Of a DNA stretch of 25,423 nucleotides, positions 15,063-24,162 are shown one piece after another. The translations under genes were made by a program, and so were the position numbers. The first letter of the stretch is position 1. Every line of letters starts with the position of its first letter. Under the pieces are notes generated by a model that was not told the origin of the DNA, ran no database searches, and saw only the letters and a program-made list of their open reading frames with translations. Origin of the DNA: Dehalococcoidia bacterium (GTDB taxonomy: Bacteria; Chloroflexota; Dehalococcoidia; Dehalococcoidales; Fen-1064); contig PMCB01000062.1 in the NCBI GenBank assembly GCA_003153955.1, positions 1 to 25,423 on the forward strand. Reading direction: 5' to 3'.

Positions 15063-17498
15063 TTAATCCAATGCCTCGATGACAATACCCGACGGAGCAA
15101 TATGATCCCCGCGGACAATCAACTTAATGCGTCCAGGTTTACGAGCCTGGACATAGGCGAGGCTCATGCCGTTATAAGCCTGAATATTGTCAGCACGCAT
15201 GCCGATATCATGATTGGTGGGACTGCCGCTATCAAGGCATAGAATTTCACCGGAACCCTCGATGGAGAACTTCAGCCGGTCTTTTGAAAGCAGCGCAAAA
15301 TTACCCTGAGCGTCAAGGATCTTGATTGCGACATGGCAAATATCATTGGAATCAGCCTTTATTTCCGTGCGGTCGGCGGTCAATTCAAGTTTAGCCGCCG
15401 AGCCGCAGGTACGGACAACATCCTCAAAAACAGTATTGTTTTTTGTGCCGACGACACGAATTTCACCGGGTTGATAGGGAACCATCCACAGGAGATGAAG
15501 TTCATTAGTGGTGATGCGGCGCGGCTTGGCCGTGAAATCCCGACTTTTAACGGCGCCGGGGCGGAAATAGTCATAAGCCTGCTTGCCGAAAGATTGGCCG
15601 TTGACAAAAAGCTCCACTTCATCGCAATTGGTAAAACAGATGACCGGAATAGCCTTTCCTTCCTGACCGGGCCAATTCCAGTGAGGGACTAATTTGATAA
15701 CAGGTTTAGAACTCCATTGACTGGCAAAAAAGTAATAGGAATCCTTTTCAAAACCGCAGGTATCAAGCAGCCCGCAGGGAGACAGGATATTGGGCCAAGC
15801 CCATTCGCCCATATAATCAATTCCGGCCCAAAGGAAGTCCCCCATGACGTAGTCGTAGAGCCTGGTGAATTTCCATAATTCTTCGGAATCCAGCATGCCC
15901 ATGTAATAAGGCTTATGATGGCTGGACGCCCGGGGTTCAAGAACATATTCGCCGCGGTAATTAGAGGAGAAAGCATTTTCAGAACCCATGACTTTCCAAT
16001 CGGGATGGGCCCACTTGTCTTCAAAATAGAGGCGGCGGTAGACGGTGCCCCAATTACCGATATGGTTGTAACCGATTAAGTCTGTGGCTTCAAGAAATTC
16101 AATTGTGGTTTTGGCACCCGGCGTCTCGTTATGGATATCGTTGTTGGCCGTCATGGTGGGACGGGTGGGGTCTTCGACATGGCAGATTTCATTCAGTTTC
16201 CGGGCAATCAGGTGCCCCCCGGCCTGTCCCTGTTCATATATTTCATTGCCGATGCCCCAGATGATTACCGAGGGATGGTTGCGGTCCCGGCGGATGACAG
16301 CGGCGGTGTTTTTGTAACCCCATTCATCAAAATACTGACTGGCGCCGAAGCGGGAATCACTTGTTTTAGAGAGTTTAAAATGGATGTTAGAATGATTCTT
16401 TTCCCAGGAAATCTGCCATTCATCATGAAATTCGTCAAAGACCATCAATCCGAGTTTGTCGCACATGGCAAGTAACTCGGGCGATGCGGCGGAATGGGCA
16501 TTACGAATAGCATTGCAGCCCATATCGCGAAGTTTTAACAGGCGCCTTTCCCAGACTTTTTCAGGGACTGCTGCGCCCAGAAGACCGGCATCATGATGCA
16601 GCGCCAGACCCTGGATTTTAATGTGTCGGCCGTTCAGGAAGAAACCATCGTCTTTTGTGAATTCGATGGAACGTATCCCGAAGGGTATTTCAAGTTTGTC
16701 CACAAGTTTACCGGGAATGATTTCTTCCCCCGCGTAAACACTGAAACGGGCGGTATACAGATAGGGGCTTTCGATGCCCCAAAGGTTAACATCTTTAAGC
16801 CAAAAAGAAACAGTGAAACGCTGTTCTTTCCCGGGATCGATGAACCGGGCATCAAATGTTTCCGCTATTTTTACCCCTTCAGCATCCAATATCTCGACAT
16901 TTAAGAGAAAACCGGCAACAGCAGGAAGTTCGCTCTTAATCTGCGTCTGGATATATACTGACGAGAAATCCGTTTTAGCAACCGGGGTTTGAATATAGGC
17001 GGTATCTTTCACGATATATGTCGGGGATGTCCTGGTGAGCCATGTATGCCGGTATATGCCCGAACCGGTGTACCACCGTGAATTGGGCTGCTGTGAATTA
17101 TCGACGCGGACGGCAATCACATTAGGCTTGTTATAAACAAGGTAAGAGGTTAATTCATATTGAAAGCTTGTATATCCGTCAGGGAAAAATCCCAGGTGGT
17201 GCCCATTGAGCCAGACATCGGAAAAACGGAAGACCCCGTCAAAATCAATAAATACCCTTTTGCCTTTATCTTCTTTTGCAAGTTTGAAAGATTTGCGATA
17301 CCAGCCGATACCTCCGGGGAGATAAGCCAGAGATTGCCCGGAGATGTTACCGGCATCAAATGGGCCTTCAATGCTCCAATCATGGGGCAGGTCCAATACA
17401 CGCCATGCCGAATCGTCAAAAGCAGTTTGTTCGGCGCCTTCGATATCGTCCTTGAAAAATTTCCAGCCGACATTAAAAAGTTCACGGGTACGCGTCAT
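15063..17498 (-). CDS. Glycoside hydrolase family 2 (beta-galactosidase type)
   Basis: This 811-residue protein has the GH2 modular plan: jelly-roll sugar-binding domain (1-160, with LPHDWSIEGPF and GIGWYRKSF), an immunoglobulin-like domain (about 165-280), and a TIM barrel (about 285-590). C-terminal beta-sandwich domains follow, with the DUF4982-like and Big-like arrangement seen in many beta-galactosidases. The acid/base is Glu419 in IIWGIGNEIYEQ, and the nucleophile is Glu507 in KVMGSENAF. It has no signal peptide, so it acts in the cytoplasm on imported oligosaccharides. AGAGGA precedes the ATG. It lies 58 bases after the GH35-like gene in one operon. Beta-galactosidase is the first choice and beta-glucuronidase is possible. 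Confidence 0.9.
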   Translation of the reverse strand: MTRTRELFNVGWKFFKDDIEGAEQTAFDDSAWRVLDLPHDWSIEGPFDAGNISGQSLAYLPGGIGWYRKSFKLAKEDKGKRVFIDFDGVFRFSDVWLNGHHLGFFPDGYTSFQYELTSYLVYNKPNVIAVRVDNSQQPNSRWYTGSGIYRHTWLTRTSPTYIVKDTAYIQTPVAKTDFSSVYIQTQIKSELPAVAGFLLNVEILDAEGVKIAETFDARFIDPGKEQRFTVSFWLKDVNLWGIESPYLYTARFSVYAGEEIIPGKLVDKLEIPFGIRSIEFTKDDGFFLNGRHIKIQGLALHHDAGLLGAAVPEKVWERRLLKLRDMGCNAIRNAHSAASPELLAMCDKLGLMVFDEFHDEWQISWEKNHSNIHFKLSKTSDSRFGASQYFDEWGYKNTAAVIRRDRNHPSVIIWGIGNEIYEQGQAGGHLIARKLNEICHVEDPTRPTMTANNDIHNETPGAKTTIEFLEATDLIGYNHIGNWGTVYRRLYFEDKWAHPDWKVMGSENAFSSNYRGEYVLEPRASSHHKPYYMGMLDSEELWKFTRLYDYVMGDFLWAGIDYMGEWAWPNILSPCGLLDTCGFEKDSYYFFASQWSSKPVIKLVPHWNWPGQEGKAIPVICFTNCDEVELFVNGQSFGKQAYDYFRPGAVKSRDFTAKPRRITTNELHLLWMVPYQPGEIRVVGTKNNTVFEDVVRTCGSAAKLELTADRTEIKADSNDICHVAIKILDAQGNFALLSKDRLKFSIEGSGEILCLDSGSPTNHDIGMRADNIQAYNGMSLAYVQARKPGRIKLIVRGDHIAPSGIVIEALD

Positions 17499-17556
17499 CG
17501 TTGTCCTCTTTATTTTTTCTAAAGAATTTCGTGTTTGTATAATAAGGCCAAAATGT

Positions 17557-19170
17557 TTAATCGCAGGTGATTACGCGGAGAACGCCAATATCCGATTCGA
17601 CCCATAAACCGCGGCGGAAGATCTCATCACCGTTACGCCGCCGATCGGCGATGAATTCACCTTTGCGGTCGAAGTGACCCTCATCGACACTGACAATATA
17701 GCCAAATATTTTGGTTGCCCAGTCAGAAACCAACAATGGTGCCCCCATTTTGTCCAGGGTCGGTTTGCGGCGCAGGAATAAACGGTAGTTGACGCCGACA
17801 AGATAGAACTCATTTTTGGAGGCCTGTACCACCAAACCACGGCCTCGATTCATTGAGGGCTGTTCATTCCACATCCATCCCGCATTATGCCGCCAATCTT
17901 TGCCGCCCCAGCGGGCAGTTTTCTCCCCGAAATCCACGATACCCATGTAACCGTCCAGATCCAGACGCTGCGTCGTTAATTTATATTCCTGGACGACGGA
18001 ATGAATTTTTCCGGTACCCTGATATTTGAGGAGGAGCGGGATGGCGGACGATACGCAATGAAAATTATCCACTAAAGTTTGATATTCCGGACGGACGGCA
18101 CCATCCGGGGTAACAATGTATTCGATACCAAAAAAGAAATTTCCGATCAAATTGTAATCGGCGATACCACGGAACATATTCTGATCGCCGGCTGTTTCCG
18201 GGGTGAAATAAGGGTTATCCGCGCGTGAGTAGGCGACGGAATTAGCCTTATAACCTTCGACATCGTCCGCGTAATTGTCAGGCGCGATAATATCGATGTG
18301 CGGCGTGAACCACTTATAAATATCCAGCACTTTGCTGACGGCGCCGCCCGAGGGATAACTTTCTCCGGGAATCGGCCACCAAGGCTGTTCCATCATCCAG
18401 ACGTTAATGAACATGGGAACATCATAAACTGCCTTTCCCGAAGCCGCAACGTCGTCAATATAGCACGCGATGCTCCAGGCGGTCAAGATTTCGCCGGCTT
18501 CCCACCCGAATAATTCGGGCCAGGTGCCGGAATTATTGGCACCGGATTTTTGCCAGATATCAAATATTTTGCCTTCACCGGCTTTTCGCATAGCGGTTAC
18601 CAGTTTTGCAGGCGCATGGGCATCGTAAATTGCCTGAGCTTCCGGACCATAATCACGGTCGCTGCCGATGATACCCGGTTCGTTTTGAACTTGGATAGCA
18701 ATCACAGTACGGTCAGTGCCATCTTTGTCTTTCAGATGTTTACAGAGGGCAGCGAAAGCTTTCTTATCAGCGCGGAGGGTGGCTTTGCAATGGGAAGACA
18801 GATTCCAGATATCGCTGCCGGTCTGAGAAATAACCCGTTTAAACCGCTGCGGGTCGGTTTTTACCCAAGCCGGGGCATAGTCCATGTTGCCGTTCTTCCA
18901 GGTGGCGAACCAAAGGAGGATTAATTTGACACCATGCCGGCGTGCTGTAGTAATCAGCTCGTCAACCGCGGTGAAGTCAAATGTGCCTTCCAGGGGTTCA
19001 ACGTGGTCCCAATATACGGGAATTTCCAAGGTGTTGCCATGTAACAACTTGATCACTTTAAAGGCGGTAGCGGACTCTTTGTCGTTATAACCGCTGGAAT
19101 TGCAGGATTGGCCGCCGAGAGGAAAGAACGGTTGCCCATCCACCACGAATACTCGTTTCACTTCTGTCAT
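17557..19170 (-). CDS. GH35-like beta-galactosidase with DUF5597-type C-terminus
   Basis: This 537-residue clan-A TIM-barrel glycosidase resembles the GH35/GH42 beta-galactosidases that carry a DUF5597 tail (as in xyloglucan-specific Bgl35A enzymes). N-terminal signs are VDGQPFFPLGGQ, GNTLEIPVYWDHVEPLEGTF and a VKLILLWFATWKNG strand. The acid/base is Glu164 in VQNEPG, and the likely nucleophile is Glu325 in FTPETAG. The C-terminal FDRKGEFIADRRRNGDE pattern is typical of DUF5597. No signal peptide is seen, so it is cytoplasmic. AGAGGA precedes the ATG, and the isomerase gene ends 23 bases upstream. It would remove terminal galactose, or possibly another beta-linked sugar, from imported glycans. 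Confidence 0.82.
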   Translation of the reverse strand: MTEVKRVFVVDGQPFFPLGGQSCNSSGYNDKESATAFKVIKLLHGNTLEIPVYWDHVEPLEGTFDFTAVDELITTARRHGVKLILLWFATWKNGNMDYAPAWVKTDPQRFKRVISQTGSDIWNLSSHCKATLRADKKAFAALCKHLKDKDGTDRTVIAIQVQNEPGIIGSDRDYGPEAQAIYDAHAPAKLVTAMRKAGEGKIFDIWQKSGANNSGTWPELFGWEAGEILTAWSIACYIDDVAASGKAVYDVPMFINVWMMEQPWWPIPGESYPSGGAVSKVLDIYKWFTPHIDIIAPDNYADDVEGYKANSVAYSRADNPYFTPETAGDQNMFRGIADYNLIGNFFFGIEYIVTPDGAVRPEYQTLVDNFHCVSSAIPLLLKYQGTGKIHSVVQEYKLTTQRLDLDGYMGIVDFGEKTARWGGKDWRHNAGWMWNEQPSMNRGRGLVVQASKNEFYLVGVNYRLFLRRKPTLDKMGAPLLVSDWATKIFGYIVSVDEGHFDRKGEFIADRRRNGDEIFRRGLWVESDIGVLRVITCD

Positions 19171-19193
19171 ATTTTGTCCTCTTTTACGCTAAA

Positions 19194-20573
19194 TTAGATG
19201 GTAACAACTTCGATGCCCATGATAGCGCAGGCGTCAGTTATTGCCTGCTTGTAATCGCCGTGAATCAGACTGGCATGATGGACAAATCCGCCGGTAACAA
19301 GGGTGCGGTAGAGTTTGTCCAAATCAGGAACTTTAACCCAACTCCAGGAGCCTTTCATCGTCCCTTCGAGTTTGACGGATTTTCCGGTAGTTACGAACAT
19401 TTTAAAATGGCCGCCGTCTTCCTGCAGAGTGGATAAAGTGACGACGCCGGATTTAAGCTGAAAATGAACCGTACCCATATCCGGCCCCATATAATGGCAG
19501 GTGACCGGTATCTTGCCTTTTTGACCGGAAAGGCAAACCGGGCCGTTGCCGCAGTGCCAGGCCAAGAAGGTGTCTTTCTCTACCGGATGTTTTAACGTCC
19601 AATCCATAAAATGGGGCGGTGTGGAGGACAATGCCGCTTTGTATTGAATCAGCATGGTAAGCGCGCCGTACAGGTCGGTTTCGCAGGAAGCCATCGTACC
19701 GGCGGTGGTAATCCTGCCCATGACATAGCAAGGCACGACGCCGAAAAGCATTTCCATCGCCGAATAGCATTGTATGGCCAATGCGGACAGCCCTTTTTGG
19801 GCCGCAAATTGCTTCAGCGCATATTCCACGCGCGCCAGTTTTTCGCCGGTTTCCGCGCCGGAGTTCGACATATCGGTCTCGGCGGCCATTTCTTTAGCAA
19901 TTTTCTTAAGCACAGGGTCGCCGGGTTTGAGACCGCGGGTGAAGTTCATTAAATCACTAACCCCGGTGGGGACGACGCGCTGATAGAACTGTTTAATCAT
20001 GGCATCTTCGTTATAAATGCAGGTTTCAAACGGTTCGGGGCGGGGTCCGACCAAACCGATTTTCGCGCCGATAAATCCTTTGACAACGGAGCACGTTCCG
20101 ACAAAATCGGAGATATATTTTTGAAATTCTTTTTCCTCAGGGAATACGAGTCCGGCAAAGATAAAAGGAATCTTCCTCCGGTGCAAACCCGAGGATATTG
20201 ATAAAGTACCGCAGAAAGAATCCGAAGTACGGGCGCCGCAGGACGGGACTTCATTTTCTTTTGTGCCGAAGAGTAATTGGGGTTTATTACGAAAAGCAGA
20301 GGCGATGGTGTTAATCGAGATTTCATCGCCAAAAGTCATAGTGCCGATAATGAGGCCGTCGATGCCTTTGGACTGAAACAGTTTGATAACTTTCTCTGCT
20401 TCGATCTCGTCCCGCACAAAACCCCTTTTGGTCAACGATTCATCGGGAACGATAATTTCAAGGCCGGGAATTTTATTAAATACAGCCAGGCATCTTTTCC
20501 GCAGCTCCGATGCCCAATCTTCACTAAGAGAGTTGCGATGAGCGGGTACAAAACCGATCCTGATACTATCCAT
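19194..20573 (-). CDS. L-fucose/L-arabinose isomerase-family protein
   Basis: This 459-residue protein has the FucI/AraA-family layout: an N-terminal Rossmann-like domain (IRIGFVPAHR, then GIDGLIIGTMTFGDE) and a middle domain with KIGLVGPRPEPFET. The active-site region includes AIQCYSAMEMLFG, then ASCETDLYGALTML (Glu298/Asp300 as metal-ligand candidates) and AWHCGNGP with His340. Family members convert aldoses to ketoses using Mn2+, but this shorter branch is poorly characterised, and the exact Glu of the first motif is shifted to Glu274. AGGAG lies eight bases before the ATG. It sits between the dehydrogenase and the glycosidases, so it probably acts on the sugar they release. Confidence 0.8.
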   Translation of the reverse strand: MDSIRIGFVPAHRNSLSEDWASELRKRCLAVFNKIPGLEIIVPDESLTKRGFVRDEIEAEKVIKLFQSKGIDGLIIGTMTFGDEISINTIASAFRNKPQLLFGTKENEVPSCGARTSDSFCGTLSISSGLHRRKIPFIFAGLVFPEEKEFQKYISDFVGTCSVVKGFIGAKIGLVGPRPEPFETCIYNEDAMIKQFYQRVVPTGVSDLMNFTRGLKPGDPVLKKIAKEMAAETDMSNSGAETGEKLARVEYALKQFAAQKGLSALAIQCYSAMEMLFGVVPCYVMGRITTAGTMASCETDLYGALTMLIQYKAALSSTPPHFMDWTLKHPVEKDTFLAWHCGNGPVCLSGQKGKIPVTCHYMGPDMGTVHFQLKSGVVTLSTLQEDGGHFKMFVTTGKSVKLEGTMKGSWSWVKVPDLDKLYRTLVTGGFVHHASLIHGDYKQAITDACAIMGIEVVTI

Positions 20574-20616
20574 ATTATAATCTCCTGTTTCAAATTGACT
20601 AAAAAACGGCGAGAGG

Positions 20617-21390
20617 CTAAATCATCACCAAACCACTATCGACCTGTATGCATTGCCCGGTAATATTCTTAGAAACATCGGAGGACAAAAAGGCGACGGC
20701 GTTGGCAATGTCTTCGACGGTCTGATTTCTCTTTAAGGGAGCCAACGAAGCCACTTCGGTGAATATCTGGGTGGTGACATTTCCGGGTAACCCGGCAAAG
20801 AAATTGGTGTTTAACATACCGGGCGCAATGGCATTCACATTAATATTAAACGGTCCATACTGGGTTGCCAGACCACGGTTAAAGGAAAGGACCGCGGCTT
20901 TAGCGGCCGAATAAGAGCCGGGGCCACCGATTCCGGTCCGCGCAACAATAGAGGAGAAATTAATGATTTTTCCCCATTTACGCTCAATCATACCGGGTAA
21001 AACCGCCTTTGCGCAGTTCATTGTACCGTATAAATTCAGCGCCATGTCCTTTTCCCAGGTTTCCTGTTTGGATTCCAGGAACTGATCGCCGAGTTTGGAG
21101 TTACCGCCGGCAGTGTTCACCAGAATATCAATTTTACCCATTTCTTTCAAGGCGGCTTTGACCATCGAATCAACATCGTCACCTTTGGTGATATCAACTT
21201 TAAAAGCGACGGATTTCCGTCCCAGCGCCTCAACCGCATCGGCGGTTTGCTTCGCGCCATCGAGATTGATATCAGTTGAAATAATATCGCATCCCTCTTT
21301 CGCTAAAGTTAAGCAGATAGCTTTTCCCATTCCGACCTGGCTGGCGGTCCCGGTCACCAACGCCACTTTCCCCGATAATCCGTAGTCCAT
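20617..21390 (-). CDS. Short-chain dehydrogenase/reductase (sugar dehydrogenase-like)
   Basis: This 257-residue classical SDR has a glycine-rich motif with a two-residue insertion (TGTASQVGMG), Asp40 at the end of the second strand (favouring NAD over NADP), NTAGG at 92-96, and Asn119. The catalytic set is Ser147, Tyr160 and Lys164 (YSAAK). The C-terminus GQCIQVDSGL is typical. It is first in a minus-strand operon with an isomerase and two glycosidases, so oxidation of a released sugar or sugar alcohol is likely. GGAGGG lies four to five bases before the ATG. A sugar, gluconate or 3-oxoacyl substrate cannot be distinguished from sequence. Confidence 0.88.
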   Translation of the reverse strand: MDYGLSGKVALVTGTASQVGMGKAICLTLAKEGCDIISTDINLDGAKQTADAVEALGRKSVAFKVDITKGDDVDSMVKAALKEMGKIDILVNTAGGNSKLGDQFLESKQETWEKDMALNLYGTMNCAKAVLPGMIERKWGKIINFSSIVARTGIGGPGSYSAAKAAVLSFNRGLATQYGPFNINVNAIAPGMLNTNFFAGLPGNVTTQIFTEVASLAPLKRNQTVEDIANAVAFLSSDVSKNITGQCIQVDSGLVMI

Positions 21391-21451
21391 TTTACCCTCC
21401 AGTGGTTTTATTTAACAGTCTTGACTTTTATTTATTTTCGTTCTAACCAAT

Positions 21452-21490
21452 TGAGACGACTTTATTTTACCATATTACGCATGAGACGAC
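21452..21490. promoter_or_regulatory. Direct repeat (operator candidate) upstream of the SDR operon
   Basis: TGAGACGAC occurs at 21452-21460 and again at 21482-21490, exactly 30 bases apart (three DNA turns), 60 to 100 bases before the operon start. Between them the minus strand reads TAATAT and TAAAAT, possible -10 boxes. This is the layout expected for a regulator that binds tandem sites around a promoter. Confidence 0.45.
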
Positions 21491-21563
21491 ATGCATCCCG
21501 AGTCAACAGCGAAAAAAGCCACGCGCCAGATTACAGACCATGACTAAACATAAAAAGTATATT

Positions 21564-21735
21564 CTTGCCTCGGACATCAAAGAGGCTCGAAGCAACTGGA
21601 AAATAAAATGACCTGCTTGCGGATATCTCAAGCCTGTCATTTTCCAGAATGGAACGGTTTAATTAAGGGAATAACGATAAGGAAGGTAGGACCCGGCTAC
21701 TAAAGTACTGCTTGCAGGTAGGCCCAACGGCGGAT
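21564..21735. other. Non-coding spacer with several hairpins
   Basis: The 550-base spacer 21391-21940 contains no convincing gene. In order it has a stem TTGCCTC/GAGGC closing near GCAA (21564-21594) and a long hairpin at 21596-21647. The long hairpin has outer arms CTGGAAAA...TTTTCCAG, then ATGAC/GTCAT, then GCTTG/CAAGC. Finally there is a pair of GGTAGG(A)CCC-type direct repeats with short stems (21686-21726). No T-run follows. It may be an unidentified structured RNA or a decayed element. Confidence 0.35.
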
Positions 21736-21814
21736 AGACTCAGGTTGGTATTTGTTGAATAATATACTCAAGTATTATCAATATGTATCTGTATTTTGAG
21801 TAAAAAGCTACAGG

Positions 21815-21844
21815 TTGACCAAATAAACTATCAGCCAATATAGT
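21815..21844 (+). promoter_or_regulatory. Promoter of the PAS-GGDEF gene
   Basis: TTGACC (21815-21820), an 18-base spacer and TATAGT (21839-21844) lie about 95 bases before the ATG. The leader ends in a hairpin, CTCCT-CTG-AGGAG (21921-21933), that covers part of the strong AGGAGG ribosome binding site. Confidence 0.5.
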
Positions 21845-21940
21845 AAAATATCTTATGGGAGCGAATATCAGATTGTGAAACGCCAGAGCGGTTAGAAGCC
21901 CGAAATAATTTGAATATGAGCTCCTCTGAGGAGGGGAAAA

Positions 21941-22291
21941 ATGGCTGCAAGAGAAAAATCTAAAGTCAAAACCCCGGAAAAATCCAAAATAGTAAAAAAG
22001 CATGACATCGTTAAAGAGGTCATCGACCATAATCAAGTGGAAGAGGCTCTAAAAGCATCCGAGCAAAATTTTCGCAATTCGTTGGACCAATCGATGAACG
22101 GAATCCGAATTTCGGATAACACCGACCATACTTCGTATGTTAATAAAGCAATATTAGAGATTTTCGGCTATAAAAATATACAGGAAGTAATGTCTACGCC
22201 CCCGCAGGAATACTATACACCGGAAGCACATGCCGATTGGGTTGTGCGTCATGAAAAACTTTTACGCGGGGAACCGATGCCCAAACGGTAG
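21941..22291 (+). CDS. N-terminal fragment: first PAS domain of the broken sensor
   Basis: This 116-residue fragment starts with a Lys-rich, probably cytoplasmic lead and a short helix, then carries most of a PAS domain (about 33-116) ending at LLRGEPMPK before the frameshift stop. AGGAGG precedes the ATG. There is no membrane segment, so the sensor was soluble. The PAS sequence is clearly homologous to the one encoded about 375 bases downstream (shared ITERK/LKxSE-NFRNS, HTSYxNKA, LEIFGY, RHEKLLRGEPMPK blocks). Confidence 0.65.
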   Translation: MAAREKSKVKTPEKSKIVKKHDIVKEVIDHNQVEEALKASEQNFRNSLDQSMNGIRISDNTDHTSYVNKAILEIFGYKNIQEVMSTPPQEYYTPEAHADWVVRHEKLLRGEPMPKR

Positions 22292-22335
22292 ACGTAGATA
22301 TTGTCCGGAAGGACGGCGAGCGCAGGAACCTGGAA

Positions 22336-24162
22336 GTGTCGATGAGACAAGTTTTCTGGGACGGGAAAGAGCAGAACCAGACACTCTATCATGATATCAC
22401 CGAGCGCAAGCAAGTAGAACACGCGCTGAAGCTTTCAGAACGGAATTTTCGAAATTCAATGGATAGTTCGACATTTGGAATTCGAATTTCCAACCAAAAC
22501 GACCATACTTCCTATGCCAATAAGGCGCTATTAGAAATCTTCGGGTATGAAAATATCGATGAAGTTAAAAAAAGCCCTCCTCAAGAACATTATTCCCCGG
22601 CGGCGCATACCAGTTGGGTAATGCGGCACGAAAAACTTTTACGCGGTGAACCCATGCCGAAACAGGTGGACATCGACATAATCCGTAAAGACGGCACTAT
22701 AAGGAACCTGGATGTTTCGATGAGAGATGTTTTCTGGGATGGGCAACAGCAATTCCAAACACTTTATAACGATATCACCGAACGTAAAGCGGCAGAGGCG
22801 GCGTTTCATGAGAGTGAAGAGAAATACCGTTTGATTGTGGAGAACAGCAGCGATATCATCTTTACACTTAACGGTGCAGGAGATTTTATTTACATATCGG
22901 CTGCTGTTAAAAACGTACTTGGCTATAATGCCACCGACCTGATAGGACGTCCTTTCCGGTCTGTATTACATCCGGATGACATCAAAATAGTGCAGGAAGC
23001 AATACAACGTAACATCATTGATGGTCACCAGGCCCCCGGCGGTACCGAATACCGCGTCCGTCATATTACAGGTGAATGGCGCTGGCATAACGGCACAGGC
23101 AATACAGTCCGTGACGCAAATGGTAAATTCCTATATTTTATCGGCATGGGAAGAGACATAACCGAAATGAAACGGCTTGCCGAAGAAACAAAACGGACCA
23201 ATGAAAAATTGAACATAATGATTAAGAAACTGGAAGAGCAGCAGCGGCAGAATTCTATTTTAACCGAAATGAGAGATATGCTACAGGCATGCTCAAAAAT
23301 GGAAGAAACCGCACCGATCATAATGGGAAGCATGAAAAAATTATTCCCGGCATCACAGGGGGCTTTGTTCCTGCTGAGCAATTCCCGTTCCGACCTAGAA
23401 TCTGTGGTAACCTGGGGAGATTTCCCAACCGGTTCGGAAAATAACATTTTTTCACCTGATGCCTGCTGGGGATTAAGACGCGGGCGCGCGCATGTGGTAG
23501 AAGACGTCAGTGTCGGCCCAATTTGCCCGCATCTGATCCATACGACACCAGCACCTTATGTTTGCCTGCCGTTAATGGCAAAAGGGGATATCCTGGGATT
23601 GCTGCATCTCAAGAACGCGTTCAATACCAACGGTTCGGGAAATCAGGAAATCGCCGATTTAAAACAAATGGCAACCACTTTGTCCGAATATCTCTCGCTA
23701 TCGATAGCGAACGTAAAACTGAGTGAAAGCCTTTCCAAACAATCGATACAGGACCCCCAAACAGGGTTATATAACAGGCGATTTATGGAAGAATCGCTGC
23801 AGCGGGAAATTACACGGGCCGCGAGGAAGCAAACGCCAATCGGCATTATAATGGGAGACCTTGACCACTTCAAGAAGTTCAATGATGTTTACGGGCATGC
23901 AGCAGGCGATAAGATTATCTCTGAAATAGGTAAATTATTTAACGATAAATTCAGGGGTTCGGATATTGCATGCCGGTACGGCGGGGAAGAATTTTTAATC
24001 ATTTTGCCAGAAACATCGCCGGAAGACACATTTAAGCGAGCAGAAGCCTTACGAGAGGAAATCAAAAAACTGGAAATGGTTTTCCAAGGACAAATCCTGG
24101 GTATCATTACGTGGGTATCGCCGCTTATCCCCAAAATGGGGTTAGAATGGATGAGCTGCTGA
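22336..24162 (+). CDS. Main fragment: PAS-PAS-GAF-GGDEF diguanylate cyclase
   Basis: This 608-codon frame (GTG at 22336, probably not a true start) begins with the end of the first PAC motif. It continues with PAS 2 (about 28-145), PAS 3 (about 155-270, with SSDIIFTLNGAGDFIYIS), a coiled coil (about 275-305), a GAF domain (about 310-440, with ACWGLRRGRAHVVEDV) and GGDEF. The cyclase signature is RYGGEEF, preceded by RGSD five residues before it, an intact RxxD product-inhibition site, and DLDHFKKFND supplies the metal Asp. It would make cyclic di-GMP from GTP. The last 40 residues of GGDEF are out of frame, so activity is doubtful unless the break is an error. Confidence 0.8.
   Translation: MSMRQVFWDGKEQNQTLYHDITERKQVEHALKLSERNFRNSMDSSTFGIRISNQNDHTSYANKALLEIFGYENIDEVKKSPPQEHYSPAAHTSWVMRHEKLLRGEPMPKQVDIDIIRKDGTIRNLDVSMRDVFWDGQQQFQTLYNDITERKAAEAAFHESEEKYRLIVENSSDIIFTLNGAGDFIYISAAVKNVLGYNATDLIGRPFRSVLHPDDIKIVQEAIQRNIIDGHQAPGGTEYRVRHITGEWRWHNGTGNTVRDANGKFLYFIGMGRDITEMKRLAEETKRTNEKLNIMIKKLEEQQRQNSILTEMRDMLQACSKMEETAPIIMGSMKKLFPASQGALFLLSNSRSDLESVVTWGDFPTGSENNIFSPDACWGLRRGRAHVVEDVSVGPICPHLIHTTPAPYVCLPLMAKGDILGLLHLKNAFNTNGSGNQEIADLKQMATTLSEYLSLSIANVKLSESLSKQSIQDPQTGLYNRRFMEESLQREITRAARKQTPIGIIMGDLDHFKKFNDVYGHAAGDKIISEIGKLFNDKFRGSDIACRYGGEEFLIILPETSPEDTFKRAEALREEIKKLEMVFQGQILGIITWVSPLIPKMGLEWMSC

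Noticed and set aside
21540..21611. 23-codon frame starting MTKHKKYILASDIKEARSNW
   Set aside because: It has no ribosome binding site, is very short and overlaps the hairpin region. Nothing supports translation.
21845..21940. Cyclic di-GMP riboswitch in the leader of the GGDEF gene
   Set aside because: This was attractive from context, but the conserved class I and class II core motifs are not present. Only a simple hairpin at the ribosome binding site is visible.
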